Notes: generated by a model not told the origin, from the letters alone. 64,000 nt of DNA from Branchinecta lynchi (GCA_023053575.1 JAKZAP010000012.1:10850230-10914229), one strand, 5' to 3'; positions 11,251 to 22,690 are shown, counted from the stretch's first letter. Translations and numbers: made by a program.

Positions 11251-11469
11251 AGATTGAATATAATGAAACTGAACAATAAAATAAAGAATTGATAAAGATA
11301 GAGGGAAGCAGGTTCTTCAGTTTTCAATGAGACAAACTAGTCAAATAAACATGGAACAAAAACGATATATATCACAATCTGCATCAAATAACATAGCACA
11401 ATCATGGCACAAAAATGAACCAATTAAATATAACAGAAACGACGAAATAAATATAATTAGATCTTCGCC

Positions 11470-12560
11470 TTTTTATTGCACTTGCAGCCTCTGGCTCAAG
11501 TGCCATATACCTATACTGATCGCAATTCCGTCTGTCGGTCGGTCCGGTTTTTTTGTCGCACTTTTTCGAGTTAGGGTACTTCCAGATGTGCTAGGACGAT
11601 GAAACTTGGCAGGCATATCAGGAACCCGACCGAACTAACTTGGAAATAATTATTTTCTCGAACCGACCATCTGCGGGGTAGTGGAGGGCGGTGGAAACTC
11701 TTGAGGGCAGTTTGTCCCACTTTTTAGAGTTAGGGTACTAACAGATGTGCTAGGACGGTGAAACTTGGCAGGCGTATCAGGACCCGACCAAACTAACTTG
11801 GAAATAATCAGTTTCTCGATCCGACCATCTGGTGGTGGGGGGGGGGCGAAGGGCGGGGAATCCGGAAACTTGAGTAGTGTGTAGCTTTCGAACGGGTGAT
11901 CGGATTGGAATGAAGCTTAATAACTGAATAGATGATAAATGTCTGAGTCCCATTTGAAGGCTGGACCGGATTTGACAGCTATGGGGGAGTTGGGGGGAGA
12001 CTGGAAATCTCGAGAAACGGTTAGAATGGAGGGATAGGAGTGAAACTTGCTGGGAAGAGCAAGCATCTGCTCTAGATAAATCGTTTACACAATTGGACTG
12101 GATCCAGACACTTGGGGGAGCTAAGGGGGGGGGGGTCCAGGAATTCCGCTGATGGCGGTTTTGAGAATTTTCACAACGAAACTTGGCAGACATATCAGGG
12201 ACCGGTAATCGTGGAGGGAGGGGAAATCCGCAGTCATGCGTAACTTTGGAACGTGTGATCGGATTCGAGTGAAATTTAATAAGTGAACAGAGGACATTTC
12301 TCTGGTGATCTTTTTCATGTCCCGAGCGGATCCGACAACTATTTGGGGGGGGGGGGATCTTTGACCCGCTTAGGCTGGGGAGATTGGGATTGAACTTTGT
12401 GGGAATAACAAACAAATGCTCTGGGTAAATCATTTATAGAGCCGGATTGGCTCCGTGTACTTTGAGGGGAGTTGGAGGAGGGGGGAGGTCCGGACCGGTG
12501 ATCGCGAGTCGAGGTACTTCCAGATGTGTTAGGACGATGAAACTTGGCTGGAATATTACA
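11470..12560 (+). repeat. Family C element, internally repeated
   Basis: Opposite orientation to 4300-5115 and 56470-58480. Repeats carry GTGCTAGGACGATGAAACTT and CGTGTGATCGGATTCGAGTG motifs and G-rich tracts. The left part (11520-11550) has the GTCTGTCGGTCGGTCC block whose reverse lies at 58425-58445. The 218-codon minus frame is a by-product of stop-poor G/C tracts. Confidence 0.65.
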
Positions 12561-13609
12561 GATTCATCAAGATTGGCTTAGAAATCGCCACTTCCCAAAT
12601 CCGACTATTCCTTAAAGTACCAATCTAGACCGCAAAGAAAGAAAAATACTTTTTAAGAAAAATAAACATTTTCATCATCCCCATGAGCCCTTACAAATGA
12701 ATCTAGCTCCCTTAGAGTGCGCATCTTAACCGCAAAGTCGAAACTTAAGTTTGATCAAACAACACATCGCAACCCATGCGACTGTCATCTGAGCTTACAG
12801 CTTAAAACGTTAGTTTTAACCATAGCAGAATAACACTAGGGAGTAGCGAGACCTATCCTTTCCATGCATGGGGAGAGGGGCCTTACTCATAGTGCCAACC
12901 ACTTTGCTCGAGACATTTAAAGCGAGACGAACTTGTTGGTTTAGAAATTTCTAGTAAAGCTAAGATGCGGTCTGCACACATTGAGTAAACAGGGGAGGTT
13001 GTATCTTTTGTTTGCTGTGTTCAGGATATGAAGCTATCTGAGCCGGCGCTGGTTTACTACTGATTGAGATTCAGCAGGGACATTCTCTATCGCTGGTGGT
13101 GCCAGTGTCGCTGCTATTCGAGTGTGTGTCACTTTTTTCAAGTCTTGGTGCTACTCCCTAGTGTTAGCTGACTCTGGTTTTAACTGAAGCTGTGTAAGGG
13201 ATGACAACGTTATTTCTATCACATATCCCGTAATCCTTTCAAGTATGGCTTTCTGACATTTAAAACACGGTTGTGACTAATGTGACCACACAATATATCA
13301 CATAAATATCTGAAAGGTTTCTCTTCTGGAGTCAAAGCAACAACTTTTAATACGTGCATTTTAAGGATTTCGTCGGGGCGCTGATTACAACTGAATAACC
13401 TATTTAACTCCGTTTTTATGGCACTTGCAGCCATAAATATTCCAGCAATACCAGAAACCCTAGAATCAGACGATACGAATACATTTAAAACTTCACGTGC
13501 ATGAACAAAATTGCATCAGGCGTTTGTAGACCTGTTCTACTGTTATGTATCTTTTGTTGTAGTGTTTTTGTTTAGAGTTCAGTCTTGTTAACTTGTTGTG
13601 ACTAAATAA
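12561..13609. other. No gene recognised
   Basis: 12640-12740 shares ATGAGCCC and GTGCGCATC motifs with 50480-50590, suggesting one more diverged repeat. 13250-13440 has a short minus frame without a domain. Confidence 0.4.
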
Positions 13610-13700
13610 TAGCCCAAGCTGACTGGGAAACATATATTCAAGGTATATATACGTCAGCTACGATGCTTTGGCCGCCAGAGCATCGTAGCTGACGGATCCG
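13610..13700. repeat. Family R fragment with perfect hairpin
   Basis: AAGCTGACT plus TATTCAAGG match the R left end. CGTCAGCTACGATGCT and its exact inverse form a 16-bp stem with an 11-nt loop at about 13654-13697. Confidence 0.65.
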
Positions 13701-13730
13701 TGTACTGCATTGTTTGTAGTGAGTATTAAG

Positions 13731-13928
13731 CAAGGTCGTATCCAGGGGGGGGGGTAGGGGGTTGACCCCCCCCCCCGAAACATACACAAATCATCATTTT
13801 TAAAGGCTTTTCCCTCTGGTCTATGTGTTTTTTGTACTTTTTTGTCCGACCAACAGGCAACCCCCCCCCCCCCCTCCGAAAGGCACCCCCCCCCCCCCCC
13901 CCCAAATAAATTCCTGGATACGGGCCTG
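13731..13928 (+). mobile_element. hAT-like MITE family A (198 bp)
   Basis: Begins CAAGGTCGTATCCAGG and ends CCTGGATACGGGCCTG. It is flanked by a perfect 8-bp duplication, GTATTAAG (13723-13730 and 13929-13936). The interior has G9-10, C and C14-15 tracts. It is longer than the other copies because of an extra CCGAAAGGCACC segment, also seen in the 61758 fragment. An 8-bp duplication with CAGG ends is typical of hAT. Confidence 0.85.
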
Positions 13929-13936
13929 GTATTAAG

Positions 13937-14646
13937 TGTTAACTTTTGTAACAGCGACAAACTTTTGGCTTACAGTTTTTTGTATATAATGAATAATTTG
14001 TTTTTATTATAGTACTTGGATAACGAATATTCTTACTTCTTAGTATTAATTAAATGGAGTGAAACCAGCTCTTTGAAGGCGTCACGTTTAGTTTAGCTCT
14101 CTCCAGGATCCTTCAGAAGAAAATAAGATACCAACACATCATTTGAAGAGTGTTTACCCACTCCACGGGACCTGTTGTACACCCATGCTGATTTTAATGT
14201 TCTAACACGTGACAACCGGCACCGCGGCACCCGGCGCCTGATGTACACTAAAGTGGAGAATGGGCATCTCCTCGTCATTTGACATGGAAGCTGACACTTC
14301 TGTGCTGGCGTACATGCGCCAGAGGTCAAGAGCGAATAAAAAGAAAACAATAATGAAATCCATGTTACAGGACACTGTGATATTCTGCAACTCATCTCGT
14401 CGGTGCAAAATTCAATCACACTGACCACAACAACCACATTCGCTTCAGCTGTAGTTACCCTTGTTGAAAAAGAAGTTTTAGTTATACTTAGAAGCCAACC
14501 AAGCGTGACAACTACAGAATGGGTTATGTCTAAAGCTGTGTTTACCGCCGTTGGTTACGCTGTTTCGGCGACCGGATTACCCGGATATTCGATAATCCGG
14601 ACAACTCGATCGCTGAAAACTTAATGTTTGTTAGAAAAACCCCTAC
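13937..14646. other. No gene recognised
   Basis: Two overlapping minus frames at 14093-14437 have no recognisable domain. No repeat relation found by eye. Confidence 0.35.
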
Positions 14647-14725
14647 AAACAAGACCCAAGGTTTTGATGGGATCCCAAAATGTGATCTGAGAAAACCAAG
14701 TTCAGGTATGGATTCAGCATGAATA
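14647..14725 (-). mobile_element. Family G end fragment
   Basis: ACAAGACCCAAGGTTTTGAT plus GGGATCCCAAAA, then ATGGATTCAGCAT, as in the right end of G read in reverse (compare 45402-45480). Confidence 0.6.
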
Positions 14726-14802
14726 TTCTTTGAGCCCAAGCTGACTTTGAAACATTTATTCAAACAATGTTTACAACGGATACGTCAGCTATGATTCTTC
14801 AT

Positions 14803-14846
14803 CAGCGATATTTCGGCCCTTCTTGGCAGGGGTCCTCGTCAGGCTG
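14803..14846 (-). ncRNA. Hammerhead-like core, R left arm
   Basis: The minus strand reads CAGC, CTGACGA, stem II, GAAATATC, GCTG. It mirrors the copy in the right arm. Confidence 0.4.
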
Positions 14847-14979
14847 TCAATCCTCTTGTTCAACTTCGGGGAAGGAAACAAACCTGTAATCAAACAAAAC
14901 CTGTGATTCAAACCTGTAATCAAACAAAACCTGTGATTACAGGTTTGTTTCCTTCCCCAAAGTTGAACAAGAGGATTGA

Positions 14980-15023
14980 CAGCCTGACGAGGACCCTTGC
15001 CAAGAAGGGCTGAAATATCGCTG
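14980..15023 (+). ncRNA. Hammerhead-like core, R right arm
   Basis: CAGC (14980-14983) can pair with GCTG (15020-15023). Between them lie CTGACGA, a GGACCCTT/AAGGGCT stem and GAAATATC. CUGANGA and GAAA are the two conserved strands of a hammerhead. AUAUC can be read as A15.1, a two-base loop, U16.1 and C17, a minimal stem III. Activity is not shown by sequence alone. Confidence 0.4.
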
Positions 15024-15080
15024 ATGAAGAATCATGGCTGACGTATCCGTTGTAAATATTGTTTGAATAAATGATTCAGC

Positions 15081-15150
15081 ATGTCTGGACATGGGGACGT
15101 TTTGCTGGAAAAATTTTGTGACGATTGTCACGTTTCGCCATGGGACTCTC
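15081..15150 (+). repeat. Minisatellite M2 relic
   Basis: GGGGACGTTTTGCTGG and CGTTTCGCCATGGGAC units abut the R foldback. Degenerate. Confidence 0.5.
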
Positions 15151-15177
15151 CCTCTTGGCTTGTGTTGACGCGGAGAC

Positions 15178-15600
15178 CAGGAGCGTCACATAGGGGGGGG
15201 GGAAGAGGGGACGCTCCCCAAAGTTACCGGCCAGTCGGTAAGGAACGACAGAAATCGCTCTTAGTGCCACGATTTTTCTTTAAAAAAAAAATTTTTTCTT
15301 GGTAACAGCCGTTTTTTCGTAAAAACAGTGGGTTGTCTTTAAAACAGTCGGTTTTTCGTAAAGATAATAGTTTTCTTAAAAAATGGTCGGTTTTTCTGAA
15401 AATCAGCCGGGTTTTCGCCAAAACAGTATTTTTTTCTGAAAAATAGTCGTTTTTTCTGAAAAATAGTCTTTTTTTCTGAAAAATAGTATTTTTTTTCTGA
15501 AAAATAGTCGTTTTTTCTGCAAAGACAGTTGGTAAAATGACCAGCCTAAATACCTTGCCCCCCCCCCACGAAAAATAACATTTGGCTAGTAACGCCTTTG
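15178..15600 (+). mobile_element. hAT-like MITE family B (423 bp)
   Basis: Begins CAGGAGCGTCAC and ends TAGTAACGCCTTTG. Flanks GCGGAGAC and TTGGAGAC match at six of eight bases. The interior holds GGCCAGTCGGTAA followed by many T-rich units reading AAACAGTCGGTTTTTCG. Related to 44837-45036 and 63008-63328. Confidence 0.75.
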
Positions 15601-15919
15601 TTGGAGACCTCTCATAACTAAGTGATAACGGAGCCAGGGCAGAGGTGTACCAGTTGTGTTACGTCCTGTTTTCTTCTGATCACGAATCTATATGTGTCAG
15701 CTCGACGACGATCTCGCAATCCTGAAACCTGAAAGGTTCACTGAATTGGGCTAAAACACGAAAACCCGGTTGAAAATAACTTTTTCACTTAAACAACCCA
15801 ATTAAAATACGTTTCTCTCTTGCTCCGCCATTCCCGAAGAACGAGTTTGTATTTATGTGAAAGATCTTCCATGCTACTGGTAGCTCTGTGTTCTTTCAAA
15901 TAATTAGCAGCAACAACAG
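15601..15919. other. No recognised feature
   Basis: Unassigned. A 69-codon minus frame runs into the M1 array. Confidence 0.35.
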
Positions 15920-16200
15920 CATCAAAATGACGGGTGGTTCCCAAAATCACCACGATCTTTTTGCCCACTCTCACCATGCCCACACTCGGAATGCCCACGA
16001 TAAATGCCCATGGTTAAAAATTCCCACGATTTGGAATGCCCACGACCCAAAATGATCACCGCAGTGAGGTCGAAGAACCCAAAAATCGAAATCGTCTAAA
16101 ATATCAACAGCTCAAAATGCCAACAGTTCAGAATGCCCACAGGGTAGGCTAAAATTGTCCTGGTTCAAAATGCCGACGACTCAAACTGCCAACAGGGGAA
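15920..16200 (-). repeat. Minisatellite M1, minus-oriented block
   Basis: Diverged 16-bp units reading on plus as AATGCCCACGAC-CAAA. They are the reverse of the units in 16600-17655, so the two blocks converge across a 400-bp gap. Confidence 0.75.
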
Positions 16201-16599
16201 GCGAAGGAGCAAAAATATCCTGGGACAGCGGACAAGGAGATTAAAGGGACAGGACCACCACGGAAAAGGTATTGAAAGGTGTTAGTTTATTGTTTGTTGA
16301 TCTGTTCAGAATTTTTAGCGTCAAAGTGCAGAATAGTCATGCAAACTTGTTTCAAGTAGTTCCAACACAGAAACTGAAACTAGACGATCCAAATCCTCCA
16401 GTCAACTTGCACTACTTTACACTATTTTTAAGATCGCTGTTTGTTATTCAGTTTTGTTTTTTTTAATTCAGCAAGTATAACTAGGATTATACCGTTGAAC
16501 ACACGATTGTCGCCATTCTGATACTCGGTCTACTCCATATAATTCTCACTCATCGCTAATTCCAATTTACTACGGGATAAACGCCTCAAACAATTCAAT
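16201..16599. other. Spacer between M1 blocks
   Basis: Unique-looking AT-rich sequence. No gene or repeat recognised. Confidence 0.4.
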
Positions 16600-17655
16600 T
16601 TTGGTTATTTTGAGCCGTGGGCATTTTCAGTCGTAGGCGTTTTTATGATGGGCATTTTGAACCGTGGTTATTTTGAGCCGTGGAAATTTTGAGTCGTAGT
16701 CGTTTTTAGTGTTGGGCGTTTTGAACCGTGGGCATTTTGAGTCGTAGGCGTTTTTAGTGTTGGGCGTTTTCAACCGTGGGCATTTTGAGCCGTGGGCATT
16801 CTGAACCGTGGGCATTTTGAGTCGTAGGTGTTTCAGTCGTGAGCATTTTGAGTCGTGGTCATTTTGATGCGGTGAGCATTTTGAGTCATAGACGATTTTA
16901 GTGGTGGGCGTTTTGAACAGTGGGCATTCTGAACCGTGTGCATTTTGAGTCGTAGGCGTTTTCAGTCATGAGCATTTTGAGTTGTGGGCATTTTGAACCG
17001 TGGTTATTTTGAGCCGTGGGCATTTTGAGTCGTAGGCGTTTTTAGCGGTGGGCGTTTTCAACAGTGGGCATTTTGAGCCGTGGGCATTCTGAACCGTTGT
17101 TATCTTGAGTCGTAGGCGTTTCAGTCGTGAGCATTTTGAGTCGTGGTCATTTTGATTGGTGAGCATTTTGAGTCATAGACGATTTTAGTGGTGGGCGTTT
17201 TGAACAGTGGGCATTCTGAACCGTGTGCATTTTGAGTCGTAGGCGTTTTCAGTCATGAGTATTTTGAGTTGTGGGCATTTTGAACCGTGGTTATTTTCAG
17301 CCATGGGCATTTTGAGTCGTAGGCGTTTTGAACCGTGGGCATTCTGAACCGTGGGCATTTTGAGTCGTAGGCGTTTCAGTCGTGAGCATTTTGAGTCGTG
17401 GTCATTTTGATCGGTGAGCATTTTGAGTCATACACGATTTTAGTGGTGGGCGTTTTGAACAGTGGGCATTTTGAACCTTGGGCAGTTTGAGTCGTAGGCG
17501 TTTTCAGTCATGAGCATTTTGAGTTGTGGGCGTTTTTAGTGATGGTCATTTTGAGCCGTGGGCACTTTGAGTCGTAGGCGTTTTTAGTGGTGGGCATTTT
17601 GAGCCGGGGGCATTTTTAGTCGTGAGCATGTGATCGTGGGCATTATGAGTGTAAG
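16600..17655 (+). repeat. Minisatellite M1, main array (~1.05 kb)
   Basis: About 65 units of the 16-bp type GGGCATTTTGAGTCGT. There is a higher-order structure: the block starting GAGCATTTTGAGTCATA occurs at 16874, 17161 and 17416, spacings of 287 and 255, which differ by exactly two units. Continuous minus-strand frames rich in QNAHDSKCPRLK arise because the unit lacks stops. Confidence 0.9.
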
Positions 17656-17883
17656 CCAATATTACTGTTGTCGAAGAGAGGAGCCTTTTGGGAGCAGGGG
17701 CAAATAGAACAAATCTGCTAGGCTTCTAGTACTTTCTTCTGAACTTCGCAAGGGATGTAGCAGCTCGTTTCTGTCGTTAGCTGTCTTATAGAATGGAAAA
17801 GAATGTCCTGAAGGAAGTTCAAGTTGTGTGATCTACCTGTGATTTCCGTTATGTCGATTTTCTCAGTGCATGTTAAATTGCTT

Positions 17884-18046
17884 ACCGACGAAACGTCCCC
17901 ATGACAAACCGTCCCCAGGCAAAGTGTCCCCGGCGAAACGTCCCCGTGACAAAACGTCCCCATGACAAAACGTCCCCGTGACAAAACGTCCCCGTGACAA
18001 AACGTCCCCGTGTCAAAACGTCCCCGTGACAAAACGTCCCCAAGCA
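17884..18046 (-). repeat. Minisatellite M2 array
   Basis: About ten 16-bp units reading ACAAAACGTCCCCGTG on plus. The GACGAAACGTCC left edge corresponds to the GTCGACAAC-side flank of other copies. Confidence 0.85.
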
Positions 18047-18789
18047 TAGGTTTTTAAGTTCACCTCGATCTTCCGGCGCATGATAGAGGTAAAATAACTT
18101 CAGAGTGTGCAGTACAGATGTGGGAACATTCCTTATAAGCAGGAAAGATCTGACATAGGACCGGTTGCTTCATAAATTTATTGCTTTCAGTTAAAATATA
18201 TATTGTACTATACTTTGCAATTGACGCGTAACTAATCGATTCTAGGTCGTTAGGCAACATACACAATCTGAAGAGCACTCAGACAAAGCGGAAGCCTGTT
18301 GGCTCAAAGAGACACAAACAAGGAAAATACAAAAATAAGCGTAGTGCCGTTATGCTGGATAAAAATGATACGGGAAGCGAGGAAACGAAAGCGGGTGGAA
18401 CGATTAGTTAGGTAGAGAGACATAGTAAATCTATGTTAGTCCGGCTTGATCCTTTAAGACAATTTTTAATAATAAACATCACCAAATTAAATCTCGAACA
18501 AAAGCGAGATCAATGAGTTATATCGCAGCGTAAACTAACGCACACAAAAAATAATTAAATAAGAGATAAACCGAAAAGGACAAACTACTAAATCTTTGCA
18601 CTTTCTTTAAGAAATGACTATAGCCGGGAGCAACACTTTGGTTTGTTTCTTGAGTATCGGTTAAATGTTGGTAGTTAACACATCTTGTTTTCCAAAACTT
18701 TATATTCCAAAAATATAGTTTGTCTAAACTGATGACACAGTCAGTAGTCTCATAGGCCTAGTATCCCTCAGAGATGCAAACAAAAATCT
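18047..18789. other. Gap between two M2 arrays
   Basis: No gene. 18225-18400 is a diverged reverse family F fragment. 18612-18655 (GGGAGCAACACTTTGGTTTG) resembles the inner left end of the 28739-30903 element. Confidence 0.45.
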
Positions 18790-18922
18790 GTAGCCGGGGA
18801 CGTTTCGCCATGGGGACGTTTCGCCAGGGGACGTTTTGTCACGGGGACGTTTTGTCGTGGGGACGTTTTGTCAAGGGGACGTTTTGTCGGGACGTTTCGA
18901 ATGGGGACGTTTTGTCGACAAC
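18790..18922 (+). repeat. Minisatellite M2 array
   Basis: About eight 16-bp units of GGGGACGTTTTGTCAC type, between TAGCCGGGGA on the left and GTCGACAACCC on the right. Both flanks also occur at 828-880. Confidence 0.85.
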
Positions 18923-19047
18923 CCTGTTATATTTCTTCATTACTAAAAACTGCCTTTTAAGTGTTCTTAAGTAAAGATTTACCAACGGGTTGCCCACTCC
19001 CTTGCACTTGTTGTACTCCCTCTCCCGGCACCGATCTAAACCAGCGT

Positions 19048-19240
19048 TAAACGATGTAAAGCTCGAGGGGCTGGCCACTCTCAATTTTAGTGTACAGCAA
19101 ATCCCCGGTGACGGTACCGGATCCCAGGCGTTAAAACATGCTTATTTTTATGTTTTAACACCTGAGATCCGGGGCCGGCACCGGCCATTTGTTGTACACT
19201 AAATCGAGAGTGGCCAACCCTTCGAGCTTTACATCGTTTA
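19048..19240. mobile_element. Foldback MITE (193 bp)
   Basis: TAAACGATGTAAAGCTCGA at 19048 is repeated exactly in reverse at 19222-19240. The inverted similarity continues inward through GGCCACTCTC, GTGTACA and CCGGTGCCGG-type motifs almost to the centre, so the whole element is one hairpin. Diverged relatives: 3505-3540, 8738-8790, 9090-9155, 28070-28140, 49085-49255. Confidence 0.8.
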
Positions 19241-22200
19241 AATAGTTCTGTTTATTCCACTTTTGTGGATGAATAGTCTAGCTATTGCACAATTACTCAT
19301 TTCTTGAATCCTGTCACTTGAGTAGCCATTTTACAATTATTTCGCAATTCAGGAAATGAGTCAGGTCCTTGTCAAATGAATAATGGCTGAAAAATATCAT
19401 AATGGGACTTTTCCAGAACATTTGCGTCGTAGCTTGCTTGATGTCTATGAAAAACCAACTTTGGTAAGCATGCAATCATGCTATTTTACTGACTCGTAAA
19501 AATATCATAAGTTTTTTCACTCATCACAATCATTGCATGGGAACCGCAGACGTGCAATCATATTTTTCTTCACGCGTAAAAAGTATATTCGACATAAATC
19601 GGTCTACCGAGTTCTTTGGAACATTAGTGCATGAACCATCGTTAACGAGAGATGATTGCATTTACGTGTGTAAAACTAATGATTGTTGATCACTATATCG
19701 GCAGGCCAAGTTTTGGGTGACGTAAAAAAAACAGACGCGTTTTTGTTGGGTGGCTAGACGTGTTTTTATGGCAGTTTTTTTCCACGCCTGCTCTATACCT
19801 GAACACTAATGGATCGAAGGACATTTTTTGTATCGGAGAAGCTGTAGCCAACGGCGTAGAATTCAACCTGTTCTTCTGCCAACATCTGGTGTGCAAGTGC
19901 AAATTAATATTTTCGTCGCATTGTGTCATATCTGGGCTATGAGGCATTTCGAGAGCCTATGCCAGGCTAGTTGCCGTGCGCCGGTGTGAGATAAACTAAA
20001 ATCTGGGCTGAGGTTCCTAGAACAGAGCTAGATATTTTTTTTTTAAGTTAAAGAAAAGATGTTTAGACCTGCCTGGAGTTCGTATCCTGAAATCTTTCGT
20101 ATTCTACCTGGAGTTCGTATCCTGCTCTAATAGATGTGGGGTTCTGCCTGAATTTCGTGTCCGAGCCTGGACTTGATCAGAATCTATAATCTTCAGCTTT
20201 CGCTTTATGAAAACCTCCGCTCTATTAGCGTCCACGCTTAAGACGCAGTATTTTTTTTTATTTTTTTTATTTTTATTATCCCGCGTAGCTTCTTTTTCCA
20301 TTTTTCCTGTTTTAGGTTGAACTAAAACAGCGGCTACGTCTCCACCTCCAACTCAGTGACGTTAATACCAAAAATACCTAACAGTTTACCTTACTTTAAC
20401 GTCACTTACATCATAACAAATAAAGTTTATTTTCACATTTTCCAAAATCTAAAAAACAAAATACCTTAAAATTTTCAAACTTTCCCTTTTCCTATGAAAC
20501 ATTCTCATATAATCTAAAATACTTTATTATTTACTTTTTTCTCTAAATCCTATACAAACCTATTTGATATTTGAAGACGCAGTATTTGATTAACTTAATT
20601 AGATGCGCTAAAATTAACTGTACTTTTAATTTTCTGATTAGTGCAAGTTTTTATTCCACCAGTCTGCCGTAAAAAGTGACACAATTGCACAAGCATTTAT
20701 TCCTTTGGTTTCTAAGGTTTGCCAAGCTGGTTTCGTAATTGCCGGGTCCCTAGCCCCTTACTCGTCTTGCAAAATGAGTCGTAATTTCCATCCGTGAGTG
20801 TGTTGAATCATCTGTGAAGAAATTAATAATGACATACTTATAGGCTTTAGATGTTAAATTGCAAACAGTTAATCCTGACAAATTTTGAATGTTTTCTTTC
20901 ATTTTTGTTTTATTTCTTGCTTGAAATATGTTGTTATGCAGCAAACGAACGTTTGATACCTTAAATATCGTTACGTCTTGACGGTAAAGCTTATTATTGG
21001 ATTAAAATCAGCAGGTCAGCACCACAAGAATGTGTGACACATCAGATCTTGTTACGTCTTGACGGTAGAGCGTATCATTAGATTAGAGTTAACAATCCAG
21101 GTTTGAATACGGACTTGTCGAGACAAGCTTTCTGGCATCAAGCGTACAGATAGTAAATATTTTCGATCGAGAAAAATAATAAAAATGAAAGAAGACATTC
21201 AAAATATCCGTAAGGTTAATTGCTATCTTTAAGTGAGAGGCATACAATTACTAATTAGTCAATGATGATTCATGTTTGCCCATGGAAGCAATTTCAGAAC
21301 CCTGGCTGCGCAGAACTGGAGAATGCTGAGCCAGGCGATAAGTAGGCTAAAGGAGTTAGAGACTTCGCAATTCATAGTCTGAATGAAATACATCTTTGTG
21401 CATTGTTGTCATCGTTTGCAAAACTTCGTTGGAAGAAAGAGCTCGTCTGTCTCGCAAAACAGAGAGTGTAGGTTCGACTTCAAGCAGAAACAACGTGTTT
21501 GCCGTGGAACCTTCGTACCTATATCGTCAATACAGCCTGTTCTCCCAGTGTCTCCCAGTGCCAAAACCTGGTAAAAAACGGTACCCCCCCCCCCCCCAAC
21601 ACACACAGTCAGACTCACTTTATTTTATTAGTTATTTATTACGTTGTTTGTTGATATGTTTAGAAAATGGTTAACGTTTACTACTGCTCTCCAGCAAAAA
21701 CGTAGGTTTTTCCATTAGGGCAGTAGATGTAAATAGTAAAGAGTTAAATTGTGTTTATTAGTAAAAATAAGTATCACGTATGAGAATTACATAGAGAGTG
21801 CGAGAGGACAGCGAGCAGCAGTCACGCGTTTACACTCAACTCGCGTGTCTAGGGACTTTAGTTCTTGCAGTCAAAATTGCAGTTTTTGATAAGAATTCTG
21901 ATTGTATGTATATTTGCTTGGGGTCGCCAGGGAGGTTAGGTTATCTGGGGGTTTAGTGGGGAGGGGATAAGGTGGGGGCGGGGGTAACTTAGACCCATTC
22001 TACCACCCTCCCCCCTGTCGACCTCTCACTGATTTGTCTTTCACACTTCCCTTGGCTGACCCAAGTTCAAGTTGTGTTCTGTTCGTTTCATAACACTCCA
22101 ATCACATGCCTTAGATAAGCACTACGGAGGACGAATTACGTAAAGTCTAGTAATTTTACTGTAGCGTAAACAAATTTGCATGCACTTATAAGACAAAAAT

Positions 22201-22374
22201 ATGATGTTCAAATCCTCCCCCTTCTCTACAAATTAACGAACACGAAAATATACAGTAACCAGCTGACATGAGACAGCAGTCATCCGCACACTATGACTCA
22301 CTCCGTTCTTCAAGGAAGTCTGATTGCAGGGTTCGTTCCTTCCCAACGTTTTCCCTGACGTTTGACAGCCTATA
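19241..22374. other. Three kilobases with no recognised gene or repeat
   Basis: Mostly AT-rich. A poly-T/A stretch lies near 20250-20285 and a C14 tract near 21585-21598. Short frames at 19693-19947, 20104-20301 and 21383-21674 overlap on opposite strands and show no domain. Confidence 0.4.
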
Positions 22375-22470
22375 TTCATAGGATAGAATATAATAGAATT
22401 TATTGCACAAAAGCCTGAGGCCACGGCAAAATTGTTTACAAAAAAGAACACTTGAACGAAATAATAGAAC
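22375..22470 (-). mobile_element. CR1-like LINE 3' tail
   Basis: The minus strand reads GCAATAAATTCTATTATATT then CTATCCTAT. An AATAAA signal merges into an ATTCTAT-type tail. Such tails are known from CR1-like LINEs. No coding part is recognised upstream. Confidence 0.4.
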
Positions 22471-22589
22471 TGAACTAAAGAAAAGTCTCTCTTTGGGCTA
22501 ACGCTACCTTTAGGAAACTTACCAGCCTCTTCAAATCTTGACAAATCTTGTACTCAAATGATGCATTCTTGAATATATGTCTCGAAGTC

Positions 22590-22690
22590 AGCTTGGGCTC
22601 AAGGAATATTTGTTTAGGTTTGACAGCCTGACGAGGAGCCTTGCCAAGAAGGGTCGAAATATCAGCACGTAGCCGAGGTATCCATTTTAT
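22590..22690 (+). repeat. Family R fragment
   Basis: TGACAGCCTGACGAGGAGCC with AAGAAGGGTCGAAATATC keeps the two core strands, but the closing 3' strand reads AGCACG, so the outer stem is lost. Confidence 0.55.

Larger units (their letters stand above)
14750..15065. mobile_element. Family R foldback (two inverted copies)
   Basis: Two near-identical arms of about 140 bp lie in inverted orientation around a spacer made of duplicated ACCTGTAATCAAACAAAACC units. Each arm carries the hammerhead-like core described at 14980-15023 and the outer TGACGTATCCGTTGTAAA end. No coding capacity. Inverted partial copies are known among Penelope-like elements, but that assignment is inference. Confidence 0.75.

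Noticed and set aside
11777..12433. 218-codon minus-strand open frame
   Set aside because: It lies wholly within internally repeated family C DNA, is Pro/Ser/Arg-rich because of C/G tracts, and the matching region in the other family C copies is not open. No domain is visible.
13741..13900. Long G and C tracts as assembly errors
   Set aside because: The tracts recur at the same internal positions in many family A copies with valid target duplications, so they belong to the element, although exact lengths may be unreliable.
14980..15023. Calling an active hammerhead ribozyme
   Set aside because: The core strands and stems fit, but stem III is reduced to at most one pair and several copies have core changes. 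Only a candidate motif is reported.
16600..17655. CRISPR-like array
   Set aside because: Units are contiguous 16-mers without unique spacers, in animal DNA. It is a minisatellite.
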